The notes beneath the pieces were generated by a model. That model ran no database searches. It was not told the origin of the DNA and worked only from the letters and a program-made list of their open reading frames with translations. Position numbers and translations under genes: made by a program. Below are positions 20,266 to 30,505 of a stretch of 46,915 nucleotides of DNA, in pieces. The stretch spans positions 1-46,915 of the forward strand of contig KQ964298.1 of the NCBI GenBank assembly GCA_001566295.1, given 5' to 3'. This DNA is from Microdochium bolleyi (taxonomy: Eukaryota; Ascomycota; Sordariomycetes; Xylariales; Microdochiaceae). Every line of letters starts with the position of its first letter. The stretch's first letter is position 1.

Positions 20266-21446
20266 AGGTGGCTGGCTTCTGGGTTGAAAGCACCGAGCCG
20301 CGATCACGGGGTACGACACGAGATGATTCACGAGGACGAGAGGGGCTCGCGAGTTCCACCTGACGGACATCTCCGCCCAGAGCTGGGAGAGCCACAGCCT
20401 GGTGAACACGATAGGGAGAATTGGGTTGTGCCCATGCAAGCTTGCGGAGACCGTCGGACGGAACAGCTGCCGCTCGGCAATGTCCAGCACATGGACCTTG
20501 GTGTTCTGCTCTTCAGGTAATACAGCTCCGTCTAGATGTGAAGGGGACCCTTGTTGGACTGCCAATGTGCCACGTGTGACCCCAGCCCGAGCCAGCTGGC
20601 TTGATGCAGTCGCTCAGCCCAACCGTCCGTTCAATCACACACGGCGCCCCATTGATTCGACTTGGAAGAAATCCAGCCGCGACGTGGTGTCCAAGGGCAG
20701 AGCGTCGCTGATGGAATGCAGGGCATGGGAAATGGCGAAAATGCCATGCAGTGCTGAGGGCGGAGAGAATGGCATCCGGGTGCAGATCGCAGGGTCGATG
20801 ACGACACGCCCCCGCGGACTGTGCAAAGACTCACGCTAGCAGTACCCGTGGACGGTGCGACAGACAGAGTACGCTACGCTACCGTATGTCCACCCGCTCG
20901 TGCCTGAGCAGTGCCCTGGGCGGTGCTACGGAGCAGACCCCGGCGGATATCGGGGGCCGCTGCCCCGCACGGCTGCGCTTGCCCAGTCACAGCGTGGCCC
21001 CCAGCAGCGAGCCCCCTATGACGTCGCCAGACCCGCCCGCCCGTGCTCTGCTCGTCCCCGCCCGCGCTTGCGGCAGTCGTCACCTCATCGTGCAGCCGCC
21101 CCTCGTCCCCCCAAAGACCCTCCAGGACCCTTCCCGCATCCCCCATGGCGCCACCTTTTGTCTTCTTCCACAAAGCCTTTGTCTTGCCTCGTTCCGACCT
21201 GGTTCTTCCTCACACCTTTGTCCCTCTGCAAGCGTCCCTCTACAAATCCCGTTTCTGCCTCGCCTGCTGCCCCCAGAACGCCGCAAAGGTGGCCACCCAC
21301 CAGACCCTGCGTGCGCACTGGTGATCTGCATCATCTGCCTTGTCAAGCACGAGGATCGTCAGGCACACCTATAGCGGCCAGCCCGGCTACCATACAGCCT
21401 TGCTCCCAGGCCCACCCATGCTTGCCGCCTGGCTGCCGCCACCACC
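20266..21446. other. Intergenic, long 5' flank of HAD gene
   Basis: About 1.2 kb. The last ~400 bases are pyrimidine-rich on the plus strand (cttcttccac, cctcgttccg), typical of fungal promoters and 5' UTRs. Open frames on both strands here overlap without domain signals. Confidence 0.45.
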
Positions 21447-22574
21447 ATGATCAACAACCCTCCCCGTGAGGGTCTCTCGAGTGCTTCGAGCACCTACAAC
21501 CCGGAACTCGTCCAGACCGCCCTTCGAACCGCCATCCAGCAATTCCAACAGCAGACCCTCGCCCTGTCCACCTCGGCCGCGGCCGCCATCGCCTCCGACT
21601 CTTCCTCCCCCACTGGCGTCTCCCCAGGGCCAGGCTACTACCGCCATAGCCGGCACAGCAGCCTCGCCGCCCCATACAATGCCCGCCGCAACCGCAAGGT
21701 CATAGCGTTCGATCTCTACGGCACCCTCCTCAACACCGACTCCATCGTCCACGAGCTTGCCAAGCACTACGGAGACGAGGCCGCCCCTGGCATCGCGAAG
21801 CTTTGGCGTAGATTCCAGCTCGAGTACACCTGGCGCATCACGAGCATGGGCGAGTTCAAGAACTTCCAAGAGATCACCCGCAGCGCTCTCGGCCACGCCT
21901 TGATGGAGCACAGCGGCATCCAGCTCACCGCCAAGGCCGCCACCGAGCTGATGCGCGCGTACGACTCGCTGCACGTGTTCCCCGACGTCGAGGCTGGCCT
22001 GGCGCTTCTCAAGCAGGCCAAGGGCGGTAAGACGACACCATCCGTCGCGTCTCTCGATGGAGTCGCGGAGGAAGGCGAGTCTGGGAAGGGCGGGGATACA
22101 GCGCAACCAGAGGACAGCACGAGCCGGAGCACATCGCCAATGTCCTCCGCCTCGTCAACCGAGCCCGAAATCGAGGCATACATCTTCACAAACGGCACGC
22201 CGGAAATGGTTTTCCGATCCATCGCCACATCGCCAGAGCTGTCCCCACACGCGAAGGCGTCACAGCACGGCCTGTTCAGCGACCCGGAAAGTATCGTCAC
22301 CGTCGACTCGGTGCAGTGCTACAAGCCTGACCCGCGCACGTACAAGCACCTCATGGAGGTCGCTGGCATCCGCACCGAGGCGGAGAGGAGGAATGTCTGG
22401 GTGGTCAGCGCGAACCCTTTCGATGTCGTGGGCGCAAAGGCCACAGGCCTGCGGGCGGCGTGGATAGACCGTGCGGGCAAGGGCTGGATCGACCGGCTCG
22501 ACGAGATGAGAGTGCCGTCCGTCACGGCCACGGGCGTAGACGAGGCAGTCAAGGCGATCCTCGCTTGGAACTGA
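21447..22574 (+). CDS. HAD-superfamily hydrolase, 2-haloacid dehalogenase-like
   Basis: Single exon, 375 aa. HAD hydrolases use an aspartate nucleophile; type II 2-haloacid dehalogenases cleave the C-halogen bond of L-2-haloacids. Visible residues: nucleophile D89 and T93 in FDLYGTLL, R121 in LWRRFQLEYTW, motif II FTNGT (T248-N249), K293 and Y299 in YKPDPRTY, and S321, N323, D326 in VSANPFDVVGAKATGLRAAW. These correspond to the full catalytic set of L-2-haloacid dehalogenases, so activity is likely. Compared with bacterial enzymes (~230 aa) there is an ~80-residue Ser/Gln-rich N-terminal extension and a ~50-residue Gly/Ser-rich insert (193-240) between the cap and motif II. The natural substrate in fungi is unknown. 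Confidence 0.9.
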   Translation: MINNPPREGLSSASSTYNPELVQTALRTAIQQFQQQTLALSTSAAAAIASDSSSPTGVSPGPGYYRHSRHSSLAAPYNARRNRKVIAFDLYGTLLNTDSIVHELAKHYGDEAAPGIAKLWRRFQLEYTWRITSMGEFKNFQEITRSALGHALMEHSGIQLTAKAATELMRAYDSLHVFPDVEAGLALLKQAKGGKTTPSVASLDGVAEEGESGKGGDTAQPEDSTSRSTSPMSSASSTEPEIEAYIFTNGTPEMVFRSIATSPELSPHAKASQHGLFSDPESIVTVDSVQCYKPDPRTYKHLMEVAGIRTEAERRNVWVVSANPFDVVGAKATGLRAAWIDRAGKGWIDRLDEMRVPSVTATGVDEAVKAILAWN

Positions 22575-22923
22575 GCATTGATCTACAATGAGATATGCTC
22601 GGGGGATAAAGGTCGTCCGAGCGTGGAATTATTGGGCGGATGCGCGCAACCACGCAGCTCGGATTATGGGCATAACGCAAATTGCTTGACGAAGACCATT
22701 TTCATCACACGGAGGAACACTGCAGCGAGACAGCGAGAGCGATAGCATTAATGTTTGTTCCATCGCGAAACTGAAAAGCAGGAGGATTACTGGTATCAAC
22801 CTCTTGGGTAATGTAGAGTAATAACGGCGCTATTGACAAAGTTTGAAATGAGAAATCAAAAGACGGGAATCGCAGTGATTTCAGGTGATCATGCCAGAAC
22901 AGCTGTTGAGGCTGATTTCCCGT
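22575..22923. other. Convergent 3' flanks
   Basis: About 350 bases between the HAD and DJ-1 gene stop codons, AT-richer than the exons. Nothing beyond presumed 3' UTRs was seen. Confidence 0.6.
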
Positions 22924-24034
22924 TCAGACAATCTTGTTAAAGCTCTCAACGAGCTTGATGATCTCTTCAGAGAAAAGTTCGGCGTCACCAGGGTATCGCG
23001 CCGAGATGTAGTTGTAGTGCTGGTCCTCGACGATAAACCTGCGAGGAGGAAGTGCCTGATGTCAGTAGCTTATTGCGTGGTACTTCATTGCTACTCATAC
23101 TCAGATCCACTCCAGAGAAAATGCATGACTTACGGTCCGGGGTTTAGAGTTCCCTTGAACTGTGACGGAGCCGCGAGGACTTTGGTGACCTGCACGTCAC
23201 ACACGTTAGCATCTCTCACCCAGAAACCAGATGATTACCCGGCAGAATGTAGATAATGCTCCAGCCTCGCCCTGCCAGTGAAGCAGCTCAACTCACCGAT
23301 TGCTGCACATCCTCGCTCCCCGCGCCGTACGTCTTGTAGTAGTCGCCCAGGAACAGCTTGGTGCCCCAGTACGCGCCCTGCTCGAATTTGGACGGCAGCG
23401 CCGTGGTATCGCAGTTCCGGATGACGCTGTGGCCCGTGGCCGGGTCCTTAGAACTTGAGAGCACCATGACGCCATGGCACACGGCGCCCACAATCTTCCT
23501 GCTGGGCTTCTGTGTTCGGGGGAAGTGGTTGACGACGAGCTCGTGCACGCGCGGGGAGTCGATGACCTGGCGGACCGCCTTGTCGTGGCCGCCGGGGAAG
23601 ATGACGATGTCATAGGCCTCGAGGGTGAAGTCCGGCGAGGACCAGGATTTCGGGGAGCGGAACTCGGGGGAGAGGGCCATCTTGCTGTACAGTGATACTA
23701 CTCCCTTGGTCGCGCCCTATGGTTGTGCGGAGAGAATCGGGTTGTCAGTGAGGTCCTCCGGGGGTGTGCGTGGTGCAGAGCAAATGGGATCGGGCACGCG
23801 GGCACATACGAGGAGCTTCTGGGTGACGCCCTCGAGCATCTTCTTGTCGCACTCGGGGGTCTTGCCGGCCTCGGTGACGAAGCTGACGTCGTAGCCAGCA
23901 GCTTTGAAGGCAGCGTAGGGAACGGCGGTCTCGGTAGGGTCGTGGCCGTAGTCGGCCATGACGAAGACGGCCTTGATGCCGCTGTTGACGCTCGTGTCGG
24001 CGACCGAGACGGGGGTGTCGGGGATGTTCTCCAT
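22924..24034 (-). CDS. DJ-1/PfpI family protein (class I glutamine amidotransferase-like)
   Basis: Exons 24034-23810, 23716-23297, 23189-23134 and 23038-22924 (271 aa). Introns start GTATGT, GTGAGT and GTAAGT and end in YAG. The nucleophile elbow IVGAVCHGVM holds Cys155 with His156, and an acidic partner is likely E35 in the N-terminal block YGHDPTETA. FPGGHD forms the conserved glycine turn. The C-terminal blocks ITKVLAAPSQFKG-like, HYNYISARYPGDAELF and FSEEIIKLVESF are typical of the fungal clade related to Hsp31/glyoxalase-III-like proteins. Such proteins act as glutathione-independent methylglyoxalases or stress chaperones; which applies here is not known. No targeting signal, so probably cytosolic. 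Confidence 0.9.
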
Positions 24035-24819
24035 GTTGTGGGAACGGACGGTTGGAGATGTCGATTTGGGCGCGAGATGCTGGGTGCAATTACTTTGTGG
24101 GACAGTTCGTACGAGTATGGCTGGTTGTCAAGTGAGCTCTAGCATGAATACACGTGTCGCGATGTGGTGGTGCGAAGGGCAAGTCGTCGCATCAGCATCA
24201 GCGAGGGCCGTGGTGGGGGGACGACACCGGTGATGTCAGGGGGGGCGTCAGCGCTGCAGCTTGAAGCTGACAGGTGGGGCCGGGGGCTGGCGTTTGCAAC
24301 TCTGGCTGCCTCAGGCTGCCCGCACGGCACTTGAGGAAGGCGCAACTCTCGACGAGGTCTGCATCCATCAGAGACGGAACCCAGTGGCCATGACTCCTCC
24401 CAACCGTTCTCTGTTCAAAGCCCGGCATCGAAATGACTTCGTCCTCCTCGACTCCCAGCACCAGAGCCACATCGATGTGAGGTGACGGCGGCGGCGTGGG
24501 GAAGGCCTGACCTCGCCCCGTGCCGCGCCAAGCCGGCACCCAGCGCCGTTAGGCGATCTCGACAACCTGGTCATCGGGTCGCCAGCCCACCCACACGCCT
24601 CATCGCCTCGTCGCGTGCCACCCTCTACTTTTAGATCAACAGATCGGGGGCGGGCTTGCCGCATGCACAGGGTCAGGGTATATAACAGCCTCGCCCCTAT
24701 GCTTGGATCATCGCATTTTCCCGCAACCTTACACCGCATCGCTGGACGCTCCGACCTGCGCGGGCACCTCGATTCCTGGAGCTCAAGCGCCGGCACGCCC
24801 AACACCACCACCCTCTGTC
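24035..24819. other. Divergent intergenic region (DJ-1 / membrane hydrolase)
   Basis: About 790 bases between divergent starts, containing a TATA box for the plus-strand gene. The ORF of the downstream gene is open upstream of 24820 in frame, but that part has no conserved look. Confidence 0.5.
24679..24685 (+). promoter_or_regulatory. TATA box
   Basis: TATATAA about 135 nt before the ATG at 24820, in a GC-rich surrounding. The position fits a core promoter and argues for 24820 rather than the earlier in-frame Met at 24703 as the start. Confidence 0.55.
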
Positions 24820-26626
24820 ATGTCCCAACCTCCGGCCCCCGATGCCGTCCCGGGGCCTGGCACTGACCCAAACCATGGACAGACTCCGGGTGCGCCCGCC
24901 ACCACCCGCTTCTTCGGCTCCCAGGTCGGCGGCGAGTCCGTCATCAACTATGGCTACACCGACATGCCCATGAAGCTGCTTATGTGGGACATGCGCAGCT
25001 TCCTCACCTACGTTTGGTTCCTCCCCTGGATCGTCTGGCCTCTCACTCCGCATGACAGCGGCGACTTCGACGAGCTGGCCTTCAACCGCGCCAACGCCTG
25101 GTGCATCTTTGTGCACATTATTCTCATCTTTTTGCAGCTTGGCTTCATCATCGCCCTGCCCTTCACTCTCCTGTTCCCATTGTGGATCGATGTCTTGGCG
25201 ATAACACTCTTCTTCCTGGTCAACTGGGCTCTGTGCCTGCTCCTGAACGGCAAGACCACCACAATGTACTCAGATCCAAAATATGCATCAGAGGAGGACC
25301 ACCCTCATGAGCAGTGGATCTTCTTGAACGGCGTGGCAGTGGGGTGAGTAATCATTGCGACCTAGACAGCATTGACCGTGTTCGCTGACCATTACTTACA
25401 GTGAAGCCTGGCTCACGAGCAACATCAACCGCCTCGCGCTGACTTTCAGGCGACCCATCATCGGCGTCCACAATCGCACCACTGGTATTTTGTTTGACGT
25501 AGTCGAGTGTCTGATTCAGCGCAACTTTGGCTATGCCACGGGCGACGTGCGGGAGGCTTACAAGGTGGTCAAGGATAAGCTGTACAACCCACAGTACACG
25601 AAAGTGGTCTTCATCCTGCACTCTCAAGGCGGCATCGAAGGTGGTCTGGTCCTTGACTGGCTACTTCAGGAACTGCCACAGGATCTCCTTGCGAAGCTGG
25701 AGGTGTACACTTTTGGCAACGCCGCCAACCACTTCAACAACCCGCATCTTCATATCAGGGCCCAGGAGGAACAGCAACAGCACTGCGTCACTCTCAGGCA
25801 GCACCATGCGGAGTCCCTACCGTTGACCGAGTCACCGGTTGAACTCAAGTCCTCATCCCCAACCACATCCAAGCTTGCCGACCTCGGCATGACGTCGAAC
25901 AACAAGAGCAAGAATGATACAGACAGCAGGAAGCAGAGCACTCGCCATGCCATACCAGCTTCAGACCGAGTTATCGGCCACGTCGAGCACTATGCGCACA
26001 CCACCGACTTCGTCGCGCTTTGGGGCGTGCTGCACTTCGCGACGGCGAGCATGGCGAACCGCCAACTGCCACGCTTCATCGGGCGCGTCTTCAGTCGGAC
26101 TTCTCCACGTGGTGGTCATCAGTTCTGCCAGCATTACCTGGACGGCATGTTCCCCCTCGAGAGGGATCCCCACGGTGGCAAGAACGACTTCCTTGGCTGC
26201 GCCGACACCAACGAGTTCATGGAGAGCATTGTGGAAGACGCAGTGCCTTCGCCCAACGCAGCTACGATCAAGCCTGAGCCGGCCAGACCCGTGGAGGGAA
26301 ATCCGAAGGTGGATACAGCCGCCCCCTCTGCAACTCCGGCACCCGACACGGACACTTTCGATCTTCGTGAAGACATCGCCACCAGCTTCGCCATGCTCCT
26401 GCCCGACCGCACAGTCCTCTTACCGACAGCCGATGACGCCGAGGTTCAGTTTCACAGCGGTGGCAGCTTCCACGAGCGGTACCACAGCCTGCTTCCCTCG
26501 GGCAAGCCCGTGCGCGTGAAGGACCTGAGCCGCCTGTGGCTGTACCGCAATGGCAAAAGTCCTGCGGACGTCCCGCGATATGCGGAGATTGGGGCAGACG
26601 GGGTGGCCAGAGGTCGGACAATGTGA
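24820..26626 (+). CDS. Membrane-anchored alpha/beta-hydrolase-like protein
   Basis: Exons 24820-25343 and 25402-26626 (582 aa). The 58-nt intron has a GTGAGT donor, a GCTGAC branch and an ACAG acceptor. A Pro-rich N-terminus is followed by three hydrophobic segments (MRSFLTYVWFLPWIVW; IFVHIILIFLQLGFIIALPF; WIDVLAITLFFLVNWALCLL), then a soluble part with HNRTTGILFDVVECLIQRNF and a nucleophile elbow VVFILHSQGGIEGG (S249), as in DUF676-like lipases. A candidate acid and histidine lie in GHVEHYAHTTDFVALWGVL. A disordered Ser/Gln-rich insert (~residues 300-350) and a Pro/Ala-rich linker interrupt the body. This architecture recurs in filamentous fungi, but its substrate is unknown. The lipid esterase role is inference from the HSQGG elbow. 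Confidence 0.8.
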
Positions 26627-27078
26627 CCGAGCAGTTTCACAAGGGTAATGAGTCGTCTAAAGTTGTTTCCAGGCCCTTGACGAGGACATTTTGTTGCGTC
26701 GGTCAGTTGGCTTGGGCAGATATCGTGTCTGGAACACTGTTCTGTGGCTTAATGCTTAGTGGTTCGCGAGGGCCGATGCTGGACAGCACATGGTTTCCGC
26801 GTTTTCTCGAAAGTGATTTAAGCGGTACTATCTATGATGATGACATTAAGATCTTCGACCTCGTTAAGCTACCAATGCAATGTGTATCTCGTGCCTGACG
26901 TCTTGCCGCCTTACAACTACATGTATCGAGTAGACATTACGGCCCGTCACAAACAAGCCTGTAACGCCAGGGCGCGTCATCTAGGAAGCCACAGAAAAGC
27001 TGCAGCCAGACATGCGCCTGCCAGAACGAACTCCATGAAAACCAGCAAACCATTCACACACCATCCTCTGATCATGAT
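26627..27078. other. Convergent 3' flanks
   Basis: About 450 bases between two convergent genes. No feature was seen beyond likely 3' UTRs. Confidence 0.55.
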
Positions 27079-28949
27079 TTACCAAGGGATCCAGCCCCCA
27101 TGCGTGTCCATGAACCCGCCCATGTCCCCGTCGCGCTCCCCGCTGACGACCTTGACAAACGCCTTGCCCGCGCTGGCGGCACGCTCCTGCTGCTGCTGCC
27201 TGCTGTCCAGTTCCCCACCCCCGGCGCGCGGGCTGCCGCTGGCGGCGGCGACAGCAACGTCCGAGTTCCACACCCCGACCCGCACGCCCGCGGCTTGTGC
27301 GGCCGAGGCCTGGCATGCCGCGAGCATGTTCAGGGCCGCGAGGGCCATGCGGTATTCTGCTAGGGCGGGCTGCTGCTGGTGCGGCTGTTGGGGCCGCAAT
27401 GAAGGTGGTGCCATAGGGTGGGTAGTAGATGAGGTGGAGGAGGCGTGTGTTTGCTGCTGGCGCACGGCGATGGAGGACAGGGCCGACGTGACGTGGATCA
27501 GGCGCTTTGTCTTGTGCATCCTCTGGACCGCGGGGAGCTGCGGTGGTTGTGGCTGTAACCCACTGATGGTAAGATCCGGGATGACGGGCTGCGCCATGAG
27601 CAGCCACTTCAGGCCCTCGCTCACCGCGTACGACGAAACGAGGTGCGCCTCGAGCATGTGCCGGAGGACCGAGACCGGGTCCGGGCCCGTGCCGGCACCC
27701 GGCAGGCCCGGTGGTAATGCAGGGCCATGCTTGCTCGCGCCGCTCCTGGGGTCGCCGTTGTTGAGCACCAGGATGTCGATGCGGCCCGCCGCCTCGTGGA
27801 TCTGGCGCGCCGCGTCCACGACCGAGCGCGGGTTCTGCATGTCGAGCAGCAGCGGTGAGACGGTGTTGCCGTGGTGGCATATTATGCCGCGCGCGGCGTC
27901 ACGCGCGCGGTGGAAGCTCCGGTCCGCGAGGAAGACGTGGTACGGCCCGCCGTCGGGCTGCCGGGCCGTGAGTGAGGAGCAGAAGGCCAGGCAGAGGGCG
28001 GCGACTATGGCGTGGCCGATGCCGCTACTGGCGCCTGCGTTTACGCACAAGAGATAGGGTGTGAGAGGAGAGCGTAGGTAACAGCGCGGTCGAGGCAGTG
28101 TGGCAGGGGATACCTACCGGTTACAAGCACGATAGTCTTGGTGGTGTCGATTCCGGTCAGTTGTGTCGAGGGGATCTCCAGGACCTGCTGGTCTTTCTGT
28201 GGGCGACCGCGCGGCCTTGCTCCATCGGCGTGCCGAGGGTCGTCGAGCTTCGTGCTGTTTGCTCCATCCACGGCATCTGCCTCGTGTCCATCTTTATCCT
28301 CGTCGTCCTCGTCGTCTGACACCAGATCATCGCTGCTTTCCTCATTCTCCTGGTTGCCTGCGACGGGCCAGATCATCTGGAGCGGTGCAGGAGGGACCAC
28401 TCTGGAGGGCGCCGCCGGGTGCCGTGGTGTTTGTTTCGCCGGCTCTCGGCGAGATCGTTTGCTCGCACTCCCAGCACGTCTTGAAACGCCTGCTTGTGTT
28501 ACCGCAAGCATCTCGGCCGCCTGGAGAGCTTGCGGTGCGTAATTGGACCCGTCTTTACGAGGTCTTCCCGGCCGTCTTCCTGGTACGGCACGCTGGATTG
28601 CAGTTCTGACTTGTGACAGCGAGTAGCCCGTGATCTGGACGATCTCCCTCATCGAGCGGCCGGCATCAAAGTAGAGCGTCCGTGCCCGGCCACGCTCGTA
28701 AGCCGTGAGCTGCGCGGTACCGCTACCGGGCCCTCGCCGGGCTGGCGTGGGCGTCAGGACATTGCCGGTGCTGGTCCCTTGCTGGGTCGCAGGTCCTATG
28801 GCTGGCGTCGTCGAAGATTGCTCCGTGGTCGTCTGCTTGAGCTGCTGGTCAATGGCCTCCTGGAGGTGGCGTTGTTGCTGGAGGAGGAGTACGTCTGAGT
28901 CTTGCAAGTCGCGTGGCCCGCCATTGTGTGCTGGGCCTGGGTTGGACAT
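27079..28949 (-). CDS. HTH / AT-hook / short-chain dehydrogenase fusion protein
   Basis: Exons 28949-28118 and 28034-27079 (595 aa). Exon 1 encodes a Gln-rich start, a homeodomain-like helix-turn-helix resembling the N-terminus of Tc1/pogo-type transposases (LTAYERGRARTLYFDAG, then MREIVQITGYSLSQVRTAI; residues 80-122), two AT-hooks (RRPGRPRKDG at 125-134; RPRGRPQKD at 245-253), a basic stretch (KRSRRE) and an acidic one (201-230). It then runs without a break into the SDR first strand KTIVLVTG. The 83-nt phase-1 intron (GTAGGT... CGCAG) splits the codon for the glycine of TGASSGIG. The SDR part keeps TGASSGIG, the NNAG-like ILVLNNGD, Ser461 and Tyr505, but the YxxxK lysine is Leu509. A ~40-residue Gln/Ser/Pro insert separates Ser from Tyr, and it ends in the usual GGWIPW-type tail. 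Nuclear, nucleotide-sensing regulation is inference. Confidence 0.82.
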
Positions 28950-29230
28950 GGTCTTTGCCCTCCCTCGGCCTGTTCCCAAAGTCGTGATGTCGCAAAAGTG
29001 GTACAAGTGACGGGAGGGTGGAGAAGGAAGAAAAGAAAGCACACGCGCCAAAGTCGCAAGTGTGGGGGAGCTTGTTTGGCGGGCACTGGCTGTCACCCCA
29101 CAGCTGTACCTGGCAAGGGTGAGTACTTCTCAAGGATTGTTGAAATTGTCTCTCCACATTCACTCAAGCACCTGGCACCTCCGTCACTTCGCTGGCAATG
29201 CAACTTCTTATTTCGTCATGGTGCATCTCG

Positions 29231-30505
29231 TCACCACCTCGACGGCGCCGACGCCCCGCCTGACGTGAATGTCCTGCTCGTGATGTGTGCTTGCGACCGC
29301 TCCTTCTGCAGCTTCGACAGCCCAACCTTGTCCGTCACCGGCACTGCGTCAATCACGCTGTCGAACGCGTCGTCCTCGATATCGTCCGAGTCGCCGTTGT
29401 CCGAGTCGGGCTCCGCATCCGAATCTACGCGATACCGCTGTGGTTGCGGCGGCGGCACCACTGTCGGCTTCGCCTTGCGCTCGTCGTCCTTGTTCGCAAA
29501 CGGCTTCGATGCGAGCACTTTGCGCCTGATCTCCTCCATTGCCGCATCCTCGTCATCCTCGTCCTCTGAGATGCCAAACTCATCCCGCTTCTTCGGCTTC
29601 CCATTATCATCGAGCACGTCTGGCGCAGCGTCACCTGGCTTTGGCCACGACTCTGGCTTCTTTCCCAGGTATATGCCGTCCACGCTCTCCTCATCGTCGT
29701 CCTTTTTCTTGTTCTTCTTCGTGCCGTCGTCGTCGTCGGCATCCGAATCTTGTTCCGAGTCGCTGCTGGCGTCGAATGTCATCCGGTTCCTGTTGCCGCC
29801 CTTCCACAGATCGTCGTCGTCCTCGTTCTCTCTGCTCTGCGCATGTTCCCTCTCGAGCCTCTCCATCCACTCCTTTTCACACTTCTTGATGGCCTCCTCG
29901 TCCGCGCACGCCGCGTACTTCTTGAGCACCTTGGCATTGATGGCCAGGAACGACTCGCCATAGTTGAACGGCGCGAGCACCTCCTCGGCCCACTCCGGGT
30001 GTCCGCAGATGTAGAAGGACGCGGCGAGCGCCTCGACGCAGTTGAGCCGGTACGGCTTGCCGTAGTTGACCGAGTTGGCCGCGACCAGGTACGGCAGGAG
30101 GCGCTCGCACTTGCCGCCGACCTTGCTCCACTGGATCTCGCCCGTGCGGGCCCAGGAGCACTCGACGACGGCGGCGCCGTACTGCTCCATGAGCTCGCGG
30201 TCGGCGGGCGAGATGGTGTGCTTGCCGTTGGGCGTGATGATGACGCCGTTGTGCCGCTGGCCGACGTGCAGGTCGCGCATCAGGCCGAGGCGGATGAGCT
30301 TCTTGCCCGAGCACCGCTTCGGGTCGCAGTGGTTCAGGTCCCAGCACGCCGCCTTGAACGGGGGGCCGTCGTTGTTGCCGCTGTCGCTATCGTCGCCGGA
30401 GCCGGAGCCCTCGTGGTTGCGGGGTGGTCGGGCTTGTCGCGGGGGTCCGCCTCGTCCTCGTCCGCCACCGCGGCCGCCGCGGAAGTCTTTCTTGTGTCGG
30501 ACCAT
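29231..30505 (-). CDS. TSR3: 18S rRNA aminocarboxypropyltransferase Tsr3
   Basis: Single exon, 424 aa. Tsr3 transfers the 3-amino-3-carboxypropyl group from S-adenosylmethionine to the hypermodified uridine (m1acp3-psi) near helix 31 of 18S rRNA, late in cytoplasmic 40S maturation. The conserved core (~residues 50-215) is plain: CWDLNHCDPKRCSGKKL, LRDL-like GLMRDLHVG, GKHTISPADRELM, VVECSWARTGEI, RLLPYLVAANSVNYGKPY, LNCVEALAASFYICGH, and FNYGESFLAINAKVL. Before it lies a short RGG-rich segment (FRGGRGGGRGRGG), common in fungal RNA-associated proteins. After it comes a ~210-residue acidic, Lys-rich disordered tail, longer than in yeast. It starts 1.56 kb upstream of the HTH-SDR gene on the same strand; the two genes are separate. 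Confidence 0.95.
   Translation of the reverse strand: MVRHKKDFRGGRGGGRGRGGPPRQARPPRNHEGSGSGDDSDSGNNDGPPFKAACWDLNHCDPKRCSGKKLIRLGLMRDLHVGQRHNGVIITPNGKHTISPADRELMEQYGAAVVECSWARTGEIQWSKVGGKCERLLPYLVAANSVNYGKPYRLNCVEALAASFYICGHPEWAEEVLAPFNYGESFLAINAKVLKKYAACADEEAIKKCEKEWMERLEREHAQSRENEDDDDLWKGGNRNRMTFDASSDSEQDSDADDDDGTKKNKKKDDDEESVDGIYLGKKPESWPKPGDAAPDVLDDNGKPKKRDEFGISEDEDDEDAAMEEIRRKVLASKPFANKDDERKAKPTVVPPPQPQRYRVDSDAEPDSDNGDSDDIEDDAFDSVIDAVPVTDKVGLSKLQKERSQAHITSRTFTSGGASAPSRW

Noticed and set aside
20044..20565. A 173-codon open frame on the minus strand
   Set aside because: It overlaps the small single-pass membrane protein, which has a much stronger structural signature. It has no domain or promoter evidence.
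26834..28057. A 407-codon open frame on the plus strand
   Set aside because: Antisense to the SDR exon; Cys/Ala/Arg-rich with no recognisable motif, whereas the minus strand has clear SDR motifs and a phase-matched intron.
28902..29963. A 353-codon Ser-rich open frame on the plus strand
   Set aside because: Antisense to the acidic tail of TSR3 (GAN codons read as Ser), not a Ser-rich protein gene.
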